Assembly: GCA_020746995.1 (NCBI GenBank) | Contig: JAGPXD010000002.1 | Location: 6,510,001 to 6,574,000, forward strand | DNA from: Plectosphaerella cucumerina | Taxonomy: Eukaryota > Ascomycota > Sordariomycetes > Glomerellales > Plectosphaerellaceae | Length of the DNA: 64,000 nucleotides | Reading direction: 5' to 3' | Shown: positions 1 through 10,213 of the stretch, piece after piece | Numbering within the stretch: position 1 is the first letter of the stretch | Layout: each line of letters starts with the position of its first letter | Translations under genes and position numbers: made by a program | The notes under the pieces: model-generated | What the model was told of the DNA's origin: nothing | Seen by the model: only the letters and a program-made list of their open reading frames with translations | Database searches by the model: none

Positions 1-586
1 TCCGAAGCAGTGGTTCACAGCATACAACCTCCATGACGACCAGACCAAGTTCGACGAGGCCTTTCTTAAGCTCAATGAGGGTCTGTATGACGTTCATGTG
101 GACGAAGACGAGGATGATGAGATGGAAATGGAGATGGAGACGGTGGAGACTCCTGATGACGATGCCCTCTCAGACGTCTCGATCAGTAGTCATCTAGTGG
201 AAGTTACAGGCGGTGATGAAGCGGTTGGGGACGACGACGATCAAGGAGATGATGAGGAGGCCATTGAAGAAGCGGAAGATGACCCGAATATGGGAAACTT
301 CTACAGGGCCTTCAAGCCTGACACCAGCGACCTGGACCAAATTGCACAGGGACATGCGACCCAGGCGCAGCAGCACAAACAGGATCCGAACATGTTCGTC
401 GTCATCGACCAGGAATACGAGGCAGAGGGGTTCCTCATCATGCGGGTGACACCCGAGAGGGACTCGTTCCGGTGCAAGGGTGCAGTTGCCGGCGAGCTCC
501 TGAGATGGATCTGGATCAACTTGATGACCTGGGACGGGGCCAAGGCTTATGCTGCGAGACAGGAGAACACACAGCAGCAGGAGTGA
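1..586 (+). CDS. 3' end of an acidic protein of unknown function (partial)
   Basis: The frame is open from the left edge of the window (first full codon at base 2) to a TGA at 584-586, so this is the C-terminal part of a longer gene. About 194 residues are visible. The middle is a strongly acidic tract of Asp/Glu/Met, followed by a more ordered tail with hydrophobic stretches such as NMFVVIDQEYEAEGFLIM and GELLRWIWINLMTW. I recognise no family. The acidic tract suggests a nuclear or chaperone-like protein, but that is a guess from composition only. The gene converges on the HsbA-type gene, with 264 bases between the two stop codons. The true start and any introns lie outside the window. Confidence 0.7.
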   Translation, partial: PKQWFTAYNLHDDQTKFDEAFLKLNEGLYDVHVDEDEDDEMEMEMETVETPDDDALSDVSISSHLVEVTGGDEAVGDDDDQGDDEEAIEEAEDDPNMGNFYRAFKPDTSDLDQIAQGHATQAQQHKQDPNMFVVIDQEYEAEGFLIMRVTPERDSFRCKGAVAGELLRWIWINLMTWDGAKAYAARQENTQQQE

Positions 587-850
587 GCAGTCACGAGGAA
601 AGAGCCCAAAGTATAACAATAACTCATTTCATTTCATCTCATTCATGACATGCTCTGAACGAACAGTATGACATGAGTGACAAGAACAGACGGTAGTCTC
701 ATTTTGCCACAACTCGGCATGCAAGGAAGGGCTGCCTGACAAAGTCAGAGCAACTAATGACATGCCGTACAGAATCTGACCATCAGACCTGCGAAGCATG
801 TCCACAGGCCAATCTCTCTGAGACCGCACTCTTCCCATGTTGCTGGCAGC

Positions 851-1556
851 TTAGCTGAGGGACAGGCCATCGAAGCTGGAGATGGCGGTGTCGATGGTCA
901 TGCCGAGGCTGCCGGCCTGGTTCTGGAGGTCCTGCGACCTGCTCTCGACCTTGTCAATCAGGCCGAAGGCAATAGTCTTTGAGTGTTGTTAGTCACAGAA
1001 GTCAAAACGCTATCTCGCAAATCCTGGAGGGAAGAGAGAACGTACATCAACAATAGCCTCGACCTGGCGCAGGACGGCAGCAACGGGCTGGCCGATGATG
1101 GGGACCACGGTGAAGAGGCCCGCCTTGCCGATGAGGATGTTGAGGAGCACCTGGTGCACCCGGACGAACTCGCGGAAAGCGTCAAAGATGGCGTCCGAGG
1201 GGGCGCCGGCCGGGACGGGCGCCATGCCTTGCATCTGTGCGATGGCCGTGGTCGCGGTGGCCACGATGTCGACGAATCCGGCGATGAGGGGCTTGAGGAC
1301 TATGCGTCAGTTTTCTTGTACGACAGGAGAAGCACGCAATTCAGAGCGGTGATGTACGTACAGGGAAAGGACCGAGGCCGACTACGACCAGAGGGCCGTT
1401 GATGATGGTGATGCTCTGCGCCGGCGCCTGGAGGGCCTGGGACTTGGTCGTCAGAGACCGGATGTTGTCCACAGCCTGTTGGGGGGTGAGCTGGGCCACG
1501 GCCGAGCTGCAGACGGCCAGAGCGGCGACGACAGAGTTGAGGATGGAGAAACGCAT
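851..1556 (-). CDS. HsbA-type hydrophobic surface-binding / cell wall mannoprotein-like secreted protein
   Basis: Three exons read on the minus strand: 1556-1358, 1299-1046 and 976-851, giving 192 residues. Introns are 1357-1300 (GTACAT...ATAG, with a CTGAC branch site) and 1045-977 (GTACGT...AAAG). A competing GTACGT donor at 1361 would break the frame, so the GTACAT donor is preferred. The protein starts with a signal peptide (MRFSILNSVVAALAVCSSAVA). The rest is an alanine- and valine-rich helical domain typical of the HsbA/CMP1 family, with the frequent 'LTTKSQALQAPA...' and 'GPLVVVGLGPFP' pattern. Family members are secreted, bind hydrophobic surfaces and can recruit hydrolases there; some are cell-wall antigens. 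A TATAAGA lies about 135 bases upstream of the ATG. Family call is from recognition, not alignment. Confidence 0.82.
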
Positions 1557-3454
1557 TGTGATGGAGGTCTCGGAAAGAGCTGGGAAGGTTGAATGAGAGT
1601 TTTGGTTGGCTGTGTGGGAAGTAGAGAAGGCTGAGAGAGTGATTGTGGTGTCTGGATGATTCCTTTCCAAGAAGTGATGGACATTGCAGGCTTCTTATAC
1701 ACAATCTGCGCTGAGAAGATGGCATCCTCGGAATGCATTCAACTCCCTATCCTGTCCACCACCTGCTCGCTTCCAAGCGAGCATGTCCCAGCTCAGCTGC
1801 TACAGTTCAGCCATGGAAAAAACCCACAGAACGGCTTCCCAGCCATGATGCCTGACGATGTCTCCACGAATTCCAGATACGGCACTCGATGGTGTAGAGT
1901 CTGTGTCTCAGTGTCAGAAGCTAGACTAGCATAGAGGTGAGGAGAAGCATGCAGTAGACACTTGGCAACCCTCTACAAGCTTCCTAGATACCTCAGGGGG
2001 AAGACCTTGAGTGCTTGTTCGATTGGTTGGATCCCGAGATGTTGGCAACGTGAGGTGGATGACCACCGGCCTCAACGGATATCTTAAGTCCGCACGAGGG
2101 AGAGAAAGCTACGGGGCCAATGGCAAGCGGCCTTCCGGCCTCGATGCGAGAGATCTCACGTTTACTCGTGTCAACGCGAACGCGGTGGTTGGCATCACCA
2201 CCTCGAGCGATGGAGGGTTGCTCCCTTGGTGTCTCTCGTCAGAGACATGCACCCGTTTAGCGCGCGGGTAGGTCCGATGCCGTAGAGAACGCTGGCAACT
2301 AGTGTCAGAATAGCGTCGGCAGTGTCAACGGTGAATCGATGATTGCCGGGCAGCAGAGGGGGAGAGGAATGTCGGGGCTCTTGGCAGGACGGGATGGGCG
2401 AGGTGTTCGCTGTGCAGGCGGCCTGCTGACCCCCTGTCGAGGGAGGAAGAAGCAAGTGGCGCCCAGCAGCTAGCCATGACGATGTTTGGCGTCTTGCTTC
2501 TTCTTCTGAGCGTGTTGCCAGCGCGTGAGATGCACGAGCCTGTTGGGTGAATTCCTGCTCTGAATGTGCTAGGTCTCCTGGTTGTGCCATGGACCGTTGT
2601 TGCAACATGCTCGCGAGTTCGACCCCCCACTCGCGATTCCCTGACTGCCTGGAATTCTACCTTCCGCGAAACAGGGCAGCCGGGATGTGGCATGTAAAAT
2701 ATGTCATCGACTTCACCTCATAGAGGAGATGGCTTTGAAGATCGTTCTTCATCGACTGCTTCATCGGGAGACACCGGCACGTGTAAAGTAAAAGGCCCGA
2801 CTTGATCTGCATCATGCTCTGCAGAGCCCCTGAGCTAATGGAGAAGGGTGAGCAATCGCCTGCCTAGTCAGTCTCCGAGAGGCCAGGTTTGCCGGCTGCT
2901 TCCGCCATGGTCTGCCGTCGGCATCGATACTGGGAACAGAAAGTTTCGCGTGTTCCGTGCAAGTCATCGAACAAGACGTGCCTCGGTAGGCAGGTGTCCG
3001 TTTCACTGGCGCGTTGAAAGCGCCGGCGTTGGTGGAGTCTGTCCACGGGATGGCTGGGTGATGCTCTTCGGTATAATCGAGGCCGGGCATCGTCCAATCC
3101 AGATAGGAAACCCCGTCCCAGCTGGCTGACCCGGTAGCCTCTTCGCTATCTTCAGGGAGATTGAAGTAGCCATATCAGAGTACTCCCAGCAGTCGCGGGA
3201 AAAGGCCAACACCATCAACATGCTCTTTAGATCGGACAACAGGCTCGGAAGTCATATGCATCAGCAGGGCGTGCATGTGTCTCCATAGGTCGTAAAGCTT
3301 CTTGTCCATTCGTGAAATATGCATCTGTCCCTAGAGCGATGCAAACAGACGGGCCGGCCCTCCCGTCCCCCGTGGGTATCAACCGGAAAATAAACATACC
3401 TGTCCCCCAAAAAGCAAACGCCCCGGCGCCATCCCTCGCCAGCCTCCCGTGGTA
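1557..3454. other. Intergenic region between the HsbA-type gene and Eaf6
   Basis: About 1.9 kb. It holds the promoter of the HsbA-type gene at its left end and the 3' flank of Eaf6 at its right end. Several open frames of 70-140 codons occur on both strands, but none has a recognisable domain, a plausible start or splice partners. I see no RNA gene or repeat. Confidence 0.5.
1693..1699 (-). promoter_or_regulatory. TATA-like box of the HsbA-type gene
   Basis: TATAAGA on the minus strand, 137 bases before the ATG at 1556. The position would suit a secreted, strongly expressed gene with a leader of about 100 nt. There is no transcript evidence. Confidence 0.4.
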
Positions 3455-4038
3455 TTACTTGCGCGCGGCGCCAAAGTTGATGCGCTTCTTGTTGGGACCC
3501 TGGGACTCGGCCTCGCTGTCTTCGCCGCCCTGCTTCTTATTCTTCTTGCCGGCCTTTGATGCGCCCCCGGCCGTTGGCGTGACACCGCCGTCCTTGAACG
3601 ATGTCGACATTGGGGTCGGGGCGTGCGATGCGGGCGTCGAGCCTACGGAACCAGGTGTGGTGACCTCCTGCATGTGCGCGCGCCGCATGTCAGCCTTGGG
3701 TTCTCTCGCGCCTGCGATCGCGACTGGTGTGGTGTACGTACACTTCCGGGACGGTAGGAGATGGAGGAGCGCGAAAAGACGCGGTTCTGCTCGATGGGAC
3801 CCTGCTTCCTGCGAGCGGCGCCGCCGGTGCTGGTGCCCTTGATGTAGTTGTCGAAGCCTGCGATGATGTTGCCGTGGGGCGTGCCCTCAAGGTAGGTCGA
3901 CTCCTTCTGCTCAATCTCGGCCTCGAGGGCGGCGAGGCGACGGGCGATGGCATTGCGCCTGTCCAGCATGACCTTGAGCTTCTGCTGCTCCTCCTTGTAC
4001 ATCTGCATCGTCGGGGTCGCGCCGCTGTTTTCCGCCAT
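3455..4038 (-). CDS. EAF6: Chromatin modification-related protein Eaf6 (NuA4/NuA3 acetyltransferase subunit)
   Basis: Two exons, 4038-3742 and 3667-3455, give 169 residues. The intron is 3741-3668 (GTACGT...GCTGAC...CATGCAG), phase 0. The N-terminal half has the Eaf6 signature: a short coiled coil (YKEEQQKLKVMLDRRNAIAR, then LAALEAEIEQKESTYLEGTP) followed by GNIIAGFDNYIKG. The tail is basic and Ser/Thr/Pro-rich (SKAGKKNKKQGG), ending KRINFGAARK. Eaf6 is a small non-catalytic subunit of histone acetyltransferase complexes that helps the catalytic subunit dock on chromatin. Length and motif order are normal for filamentous fungi. Confidence 0.93.
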
Positions 4039-4951
4039 GTTTCTTCCTCCTCGAAACGGCCTCGGGGCGATGGGGGGTTTCGAGTGATGTTGGAAAGCCT
4101 GATATTACCGTAAGGTGATGGCTTTATCAATGTTCATACCTAGGTAGGTGGGTAAATAGTGGCACGTCAATCACCCCGGTCCAGTGCCAGTCAATTGCCG
4201 AGTTGACTAAATGCACACTACAAAGGTCTATGTACGCATTGCGATTACATAAGCAGGGATCCGAAAGAGGAGTAGCATTATATACGTCCCAATGGGACGT
4301 CCCGCCCCGTTCAATCGACGCAATCAATGCAGCAGTTCAATCGATGCAGCAGTTCAATCGATGCAGCAGTTCAATCGATGCAGCAGTTCAATCGACGCAG
4401 CAGTTCAACTCGACGCGCTGAGAGCCAGGACGCAGCAGTTCAACTGACGCAACGGGATGCGTTTAGACCGGCGATAACGTGTTAAAGCAGCAAGGTATGC
4501 AGTGTGTATCTAGATCTTTGCAGTGTGCATTTAGTCAACTTTCGTCGCAATTGCCGCCTCGGCCTGCCCAAGGCTGGCAGGCGGTCGGGAGAGCAGGCGG
4601 TCACACGCGGCACAAACGCGAGTTTCGCGCCTGCCAGCTAGTTGAAGTTAGAGCACGGTCAGTGCACATTGGTGAATCAAGGGTCCTGAGGCGACATCAA
4701 CTTCTTTTTCAATTCACTGCCAGCTCTCATCACATCTGATGTCGAGCCACTTAGTTTTCGTATATTCTCACACCCGCTCCTTCACAGTGTTATTATATGT
4801 TCCGGGGTCTTTCAAGTATCTACTTGTTCCTTGCCCCCTAATTAATTCTTCTTATATACATCCGTTGCACCTCGGAAGCCCTCCTTCACCTGTATCATCC
4901 CACACGCATCCCCCACCTGGCAGGCTCTGTCGCGCGCCTCGGACCTGAGAA
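4039..4951. other. Shared upstream region of Eaf6 (-) and the exonuclease-like gene (+), with tandem repeats
   Basis: About 0.9 kb between two divergent starts, so it should carry both promoters. Its middle is a 17-bp tandem array (entered separately). No credible coding frame is present; short frames across the repeat are artefacts of the periodicity. Confidence 0.55.
4329..4414. repeat. 17-bp tandem repeat, five adjacent copies
   Basis: The unit GCAGCAGTTCAATCGAT occurs at 4329-4345, 4346-4362 and 4363-4379. A one-base variant (ending GAC) is at 4380-4396 and an 18-base variant (AACTCGAC) at 4397-4414. A partial copy precedes the array (GTTCAATCGAC near 4311) and another follows it at about 4430-4447. 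The 3' copies have drifted, which fits slippage growth. It lies between two divergent promoters. Confidence 0.95.
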
Positions 4952-6787
4952 ATGCTCGTACGACTGGCGCTCCGTGGCCGGCGTGGCTGCATGTCCCGCC
5001 CGAGACTCACATCACTGGCAAGACACTACTCTGAAGTGGCAGCAGCCGTGGCAACAGAGCCCCAGGAGGAGCAGACATCACCGGGCAAGCCCACGACGAA
5101 TTGGCATCGACATCTTACTCTCATGCAGCATATTTTGGGCATACATCCCGACGAAAAGCTGCCTTCGGAGCTGAGCCGTGCATCCAGGTTCACAGACTCG
5201 ACAATGCTGGACGTATTGATCGTTGCTTTCGATCTCGAGGCGAGGATGGCTACTCACAAATGGAGCCAAACCAACCGCGGAGGTGCGGTCATTGGTGTCT
5301 CCATCCTCGACACCCGCCAGATTCGACACGAACTCAAAAGCGGAGCAGCACCCGGGTCGCTTGGCTTGGATAAAGCCTTTAGACCACTGCAGTTTCATGT
5401 TCTCTCCGATCGTTCAGAATGCCGAAGGTACATTAGACGCCAAGCACCCAAGTTCACCTTTGGAACATCTATGGAGCTTCAAGCCGAGGACGTTAGCCCC
5501 ACGATGCAAAAGTTGCTCGCGGGTAGAGACGTCATTACCGTCTTTCACCACGCTAAAAACGACGTGCTACTACTCAAATCGTTCGGAGTCAAAGCCGACG
5601 AGCGGCAGCTGCTTGCAATCGACACTTATAGTATTGCCTTGGTTCTTGGAATACCCAGCGGTCTGGAACCGCTTTCGCGATTGCTTTTCATAGACTCGGA
5701 TGTCGCCCACGTTGCGGGGAACGACGCCCTAGCAACCCTCAAGGCTTTATGCCATCTGGCCACGTTACTCCCCGATCCTCGTTTCGGCACACACAACGAT
5801 CACGGGAGACTGCTCCAATCGCGTCTATTTGCCGACGGGGCTGACCGTTTGTGGCTGGCAGACGAAATGTCCAGCATGCTCCGCAAGCTTGACTTGGATC
5901 AGACTGCGGCCTCCACGGAGCTCGCCTTGGAGCAATTGGCAGACTTGATTCATGCCCGCCGCAGTCGAGGTCAGAACTTCCGCCGGCTTGAACGTCGGCA
6001 TTGGAATGTGCGTGTGGCGTTTGAGCTCAACCAGATTCGTCTGCAGGACGAAGGCCTTGATGAGAAGCTTCGAGAACAGCAGCGTGCGTTATTGCGGCAG
6101 CTTCAGAGGCCTTTGGAGCCTTCGTCTGCAAACCCCAGCAGGCAGCCTCTTCTACCAACGCCTCCGCCAGAAGAGGCAGAAACTGCCCACACCCAGACAG
6201 CGACAACCGATAGTGTCGACAAGAATCAGGCCATTGCGGACACGCGGCTGACCTCTGGACAATGCATGAATGCGGTCTCAAGGTACAAACGGCTTGCCGG
6301 GTCGATTGCCGGAGCCGTCAGAGTCCAGCACGAGATGCACACCGAGTGCCTTACTCACTGGGTGCATCAATTGCATTCCCGCTGGTCTCTGCGCAGCGGC
6401 CAAATGAAACAATGGGCTGTCTCGATTCATCACGTCAATCGCCAGTGCGCAGATAAGCTCTTTCAAATAGACAGGAAGTACAATGTCCAAGTGAACCTGG
6501 ACATTCTCGCCGACCATCTGAAAGCATCGGCCGCAGATCCCAGCCAACTCTCCATGTGCCCTTCGTGCCGTGGCCTTGCTTCGAGTGGCGGATCCCAAGA
6601 GAAACCAAGGGGGGCCAATATCAAACAAATAAATACAGAGTGGGCAGAATCAAAGCAGGCAAAATCGACATCGCCGTCTCCCTTGCCACCTCTACAGCCC
6701 TCTGAGGAGCATCAGAGCTCGGCATTGGAAGAGCCACATAGCGAGGATCCAATGAGCCAGGAACTCGAGAGCAACTGGATGGTTTGA
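4952..6787 (+). CDS. DEDDh exonuclease-like (Gfd2/YDR514C C-terminal type) protein, probably mitochondrial
   Basis: Single exon, 611 residues, ATG at 4952. The RNase H-like DEDD residues can be placed: Asp94 and Glu96 in VAFDLEAR, Asp204 in FHHAKNDVLLLKSFG, then His253-x4-Asp258 in HVAGNDAL, which is the DEDDh variant. Fungal proteins of this layout belong to the Gfd2/YDR514C-like group. The first 30 residues are rich in Arg/Leu/Ser with no acidic residue before Glu28, as in a mitochondrial presequence. Residues about 320-540 are helical and charged; the tail is Pro/Ser-rich and contains a single CPSC pair. No substrate is known. All five catalytic positions look intact, so activity is possible, but this is inference from motifs. 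Confidence 0.75.
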   Translation: MLVRLALRGRRGCMSRPRLTSLARHYSEVAAAVATEPQEEQTSPGKPTTNWHRHLTLMQHILGIHPDEKLPSELSRASRFTDSTMLDVLIVAFDLEARMATHKWSQTNRGGAVIGVSILDTRQIRHELKSGAAPGSLGLDKAFRPLQFHVLSDRSECRRYIRRQAPKFTFGTSMELQAEDVSPTMQKLLAGRDVITVFHHAKNDVLLLKSFGVKADERQLLAIDTYSIALVLGIPSGLEPLSRLLFIDSDVAHVAGNDALATLKALCHLATLLPDPRFGTHNDHGRLLQSRLFADGADRLWLADEMSSMLRKLDLDQTAASTELALEQLADLIHARRSRGQNFRRLERRHWNVRVAFELNQIRLQDEGLDEKLREQQRALLRQLQRPLEPSSANPSRQPLLPTPPPEEAETAHTQTATTDSVDKNQAIADTRLTSGQCMNAVSRYKRLAGSIAGAVRVQHEMHTECLTHWVHQLHSRWSLRSGQMKQWAVSIHHVNRQCADKLFQIDRKYNVQVNLDILADHLKASAADPSQLSMCPSCRGLASSGGSQEKPRGANIKQINTEWAESKQAKSTSPSPLPPLQPSEEHQSSALEEPHSEDPMSQELESNWMV

Positions 6788-7805
6788 TCACCTACATAGA
6801 GGGCACACTTGTCACCAATACACACATTCACAACCTGCCAAGGTTCTCGGACTTATCACGGTTTGAAGGCCATGGTGCCTTGCCGCAGCAGGCCCATATC
6901 GCCCTCCTGGGCAGTGCCACCCCAAGATGGCGGCGAGGAGAGCACAGTTTCCGGGCGGGGAGGACGAGGGCTGCGATATTGCGGCCCAGGGACATGTGAC
7001 ATGGATGGTCTTGGAGGCCCGGAGTGTACATGTCCGAGCAGTCTCGGATTGGCTCTCATCGTATTTCTGGCAAACTGCCAGCTCTTACAAAGATGTATGT
7101 TGACCCCTAGTCCTGCGTCCTATACAACCGTGATCGAGGTGCTCTAGAGTCATGGGGCGACGCCCGAATCATGCTGCTTCCGGGACCAAGAGTGAAGACT
7201 GGACGACCCTCCACGAGCCGTCATCAGGAAGATTCAGTGGTTCAATCATAGAGTATCACGATGAACGCCTGCTCACTTCGGAGAAACTGGAAAATCATTG
7301 CCCTGTTCGCCATGGTGGGCATAAGTTGACCTCCCCCCCCCGGAAGCAGAACGGACAGACACGCTCCGGCGCTCGGCACTTTATACACGTGGGGTAGCCT
7401 CCTGCACGGTCAGGATTACCTCTCCCAAAATCAGGATCAGGATCGTCCCGTGGTTTCGATCCCCACGGTACTGGGAGGGCGGCCCGTGGGCGGTCCATCA
7501 CCTCATCGCTCGGGGATGGTTGCGGCCCTGGAGACGGAGATGAAAGGGGGCTCGCACCAGGTTGCCGAGTAGAAGCCCCCCTCTCCGCCCCCGGCGATTC
7601 CACTGCGCCTGTGACGTGGTTATTCATATCAAAAGCTTGGCCTTTTCAAATGGCGGGTCTTTTGACTATCGACGACGGAGGGTGGTGCGAAAGCCCCGTT
7701 GCAGCATCGCGGGGAAGGGCCTGGAGGGGAGTATAAGAAGACGACTGAGATTCTCCATCGAGTTGAGAGAAAGGGCACAACCCAGCAGACGATCACACCC
7801 TCACC
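6788..7805. other. Intergenic region upstream of the LPMO gene
   Basis: About 1 kb with no supported gene. The right part is the LPMO promoter: a TATA-like box at 7732 and low-information CreA-type matches (SYGGRG) at 7389-7394, 7528-7533 and 7721-7726. Carbon repression would be expected for a secreted LPMO, but these short matches prove nothing alone. Confidence 0.5.
7732..7737 (+). promoter_or_regulatory. TATA-like box of the AA9 LPMO gene
   Basis: TATAAG inside GAGTATAAGAAG, 74 bases before the ATG at 7806. Spacing suits a start site about 30 bases downstream and a short leader. Inferred from sequence only. Confidence 0.5.
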
Positions 7806-8639
7806 ATGAAGCAGGCCCTCCTCGCCCTCGTCGCCGCGGCCGGCGTCTCGGCCCACTACAACTTCGAGGCCCTGATCGTCAACGGTCAAGTCACAGCCCC
7901 CTACCAATACGTCCGCAGCACGACAAACTCCAACAGCCCCATCGAGGACGTCACGTCCAACTCGATGGTGTGTAACCAGGGCGGTCAGGACGCAGCCATC
8001 CGCGCGGCCACGGGCACCAAGACGGTACAAGCCGGCGACCAGCTCGGCTTCGACGTCAACTCGGACCTCGGCCACCCGGGTCCCCTGGCGGTATACCTTT
8101 CCAAGGCGCCGGCCGGTGTCTCGGCGCAGAACTACCTCGGTGACGGCGAGTGGTTCAAGATTTACGCTGCCACTGTCCGCGAGATCATCCCGAACTATGG
8201 TGTTGACTGGGCGGTCTTCCCCAACTCGCGTGGTGTTCACAACTTCACCTTTACCCTGCCCGCGCAGACGCCCCCTGGCGAATACCTCCTCCGTGCGGAG
8301 CATATCGGAATCCACGCGGCGGGATCCGTCGGTGGCGCTCAGTTCTACATTGGTTGTGCTCAGATCAAGGTTGAGGGTGGTAACCCCTCGGCCAACCCGG
8401 GCCCGAAGGTGAAGATCCCGGGGTATGTCAGTGCGCGGGACCCGGCCATCTACTTCAACCCTTACTGGCCTCCTCTCACGAGCTACAATGTGAGTTTCTT
8501 CGCCCTTTCCATTTATCCTGTCAAATGCTAATTGTGACATCAGGCTCCCGGCCCAGTCACCTGGCCCAACGCCTGCGAGGATGCCACCGCCAACCTCTGG
8601 GGACAGCCCAGCGACGGCGACTGCACGCCTCGTTTCTAA
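7806..8639 (+). CDS. AA9 lytic polysaccharide monooxygenase (secreted)
   Basis: Two exons, 7806-8489 and 8544-8639, give 259 residues. The intron is 8490-8543 (GTGAGT...ATCAG), phase 0. Signal peptide MKQALLALVAAAGVSA ends exactly before His17, which becomes the N-terminal histidine of the copper-binding histidine brace. The second brace histidine is His90 in LGHPGPLAVYL. The axial tyrosine is Tyr181 in GGAQFYIGCAQI, and LLRAEHIGIH is a further AA9 hallmark. Cys56 and Cys184 can form the conserved disulfide; two more cysteines lie in the short second exon. The enzyme oxidatively cleaves cellulose or hemicellulose outside the cell. No carbohydrate-binding module follows the catalytic domain. 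All copper-site residues are present, so it should be active. Confidence 0.95.
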
Positions 8640-9556
8640 GAGGGTGATATTATGCTGGAAACATTTGACTGGAGTGGCTGTTCATCCCATGCCCGAGACG
8701 CATCTATGCGTACCTAGGTAGTAGACAGACAGGGCCCGCCCCCTGAATCCAGCCTTCATATGCACCCGCGTCACCACATGTCCAGACCCCGTGATACCTC
8801 CTCCCCTTTTCCTTCTCGCTCTCCACCGCCCATTCCACGAGAACCCTCACCTCAGCAAACACGGGAATGGTCCCTCCCTCCCTTGGGAGGTAGGGGCCCC
8901 CTCCTCCGGCATCAAAGTGCCGGGTGGATTCACCGGCGCCGGCGCACGGCAGCCAATCAACACCCGATTTCCCATATTCCCGCTCCCTCGCCGCAGCCGC
9001 TCCCCGCGTGGCACAGTTTCAGCGGAGGCGCCGTCCTTCGCCGCAGTCCATTCTATCCATTCCTTGGGGGGCCGACCCGTGCCGCGGAGTGCGTGTACGA
9101 CCCCCCCTAAAGAAAGGCGCGGCACTGGCTGCGAATGCTCCCTCCTCTTCCTTCCGCCTGTGAGTGGGACGGCTAGGTGGTGGTGTTCCGCTCGCGCCCC
9201 CTATTTTCGAGGGGGGCTGATTCAGGGGGGGCTGCCGCCGAACATCCCATCCATCGTCAGCACTTGGTCCACCGCCTCAGGCCCCCCAGGCAGGAAGTTT
9301 GTTCGCCTTGAAATAGGACTGCCTTCGCCCCAATCTGAGTGAGCTGAGATCAGCCTGCACACTTGTTTTCTTTCACCTTATCTGCGGATTCGGGCATCAT
9401 TTCATTGTTTCTTGCAGGTCAAGTCAAACAGCCACTCCCTTTGCACAGCCCGTCCGGCATACAAATAAAGCACCATCAAGCACCAAAGATACCCTTCCAG
9501 CCCAGTCCTACCGCACTTCAACACAGACCCAAACCGAGAAAAAAACACAAGTCACC
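8640..9556. other. Intergenic region between the LPMO and the 218-residue secreted protein gene
   Basis: About 0.9 kb. It holds the LPMO 3' flank and then a pyrimidine-rich, C-run-rich stretch that is probably the promoter of the downstream gene. An A-rich ATACAAATAAAG about 100 bases before that ATG may act as a weak TATA element. No credible coding frame. Confidence 0.5.
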
Positions 9557-10213
9557 ATGCAGATCACTTCACTTCTCCCCTTCGCCCTCCTCGGCTCCGT
9601 GGCCCTGGCCAGGCCGGCCGAGGTGTCCACCTCGAGCTCCATCCTCTCCGCCCTCCTCCGCGCCGATCCCACCACCGCGTCCTGCGACGGAGCCCCGGCC
9701 CCCTCCGAGTGTGCCACCGCCGCCCAGGCCGCGCCGCTCATCGAGGCCGCCATGCGCCGCTTCTGCATCCACGAGACGCCTGTCGTCGCCGCCCTCGTCG
9801 ACCTCATGCTCTTCGAGACCGGCGCCTTCAAGTACAACCGCAACCACTTCCCCGGCCGCCCCGGTCAGGGCACGCGCAACATGCAAATGTTCGACTTCAA
9901 CTTCCAGTACGCCCTGGACACGCCCGCCCTCAAGTCCCAGGCCATCGCCATCGCCGGCGGCGAGAGCGTTGACGCCGACTCCATCAGCGACGACAAGAAG
10001 AACGAGATCCTGGCACTTGTCATGGCCGACGAGTACACCTTTGCCTCGGCCGCTTGGTTCCTCACCACGAAATGCCCCGCCACCATCAAGCAAGGTCTGG
10101 CCACTGGTGGTGATGCAGGCTACGAAGCTTACCTGACGTCGTGCATCGGCACCACCGCGGCACCAGAGCGCCTGGAGCACTGGAAGGTCACCAAGGAGGC
10201 GTTTGGGGTGTGA
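9557..10213 (+). CDS. Secreted protein of unknown function with a lysozyme-like ETG motif
   Basis: Single exon, 218 residues, with a typical signal peptide (MQITSLLPFALLGSVALA). The mature protein has five cysteines, at about 43, 52, 70, 174 and 195, four of which could pair. The conspicuous block is LMLFETGAFKYNRNHFPGR, then TRNMQMFDFNFQYAL. A glutamate in an 'E-T-G' context, followed by Tyr/Asn-rich sequence, resembles the catalytic region of GH19, lytic transglycosylase and other lysozyme-superfamily enzymes. I do not recognise a named family, so catalysis is only a hypothesis. The gene is tandem with the LPMO, about 0.9 kb downstream. The third codon position is very C-rich, as in strongly expressed fungal secretory genes. 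Confidence 0.75.
   Translation: MQITSLLPFALLGSVALARPAEVSTSSSILSALLRADPTTASCDGAPAPSECATAAQAAPLIEAAMRRFCIHETPVVAALVDLMLFETGAFKYNRNHFPGRPGQGTRNMQMFDFNFQYALDTPALKSQAIAIAGGESVDADSISDDKKNEILALVMADEYTFASAAWFLTTKCPATIKQGLATGGDAGYEAYLTSCIGTTAAPERLEHWKVTKEAFGV

Noticed and set aside
1361..1366. GTACGT donor for the first intron of the HsbA-type gene
   Set aside because: A stronger-looking donor than GTACAT at 1357, but it puts exon 2 out of frame with the only good acceptor.
7629..8540. 303-codon open frame on the minus strand
   Set aside because: Antisense to the LPMO; produced by its codon bias.
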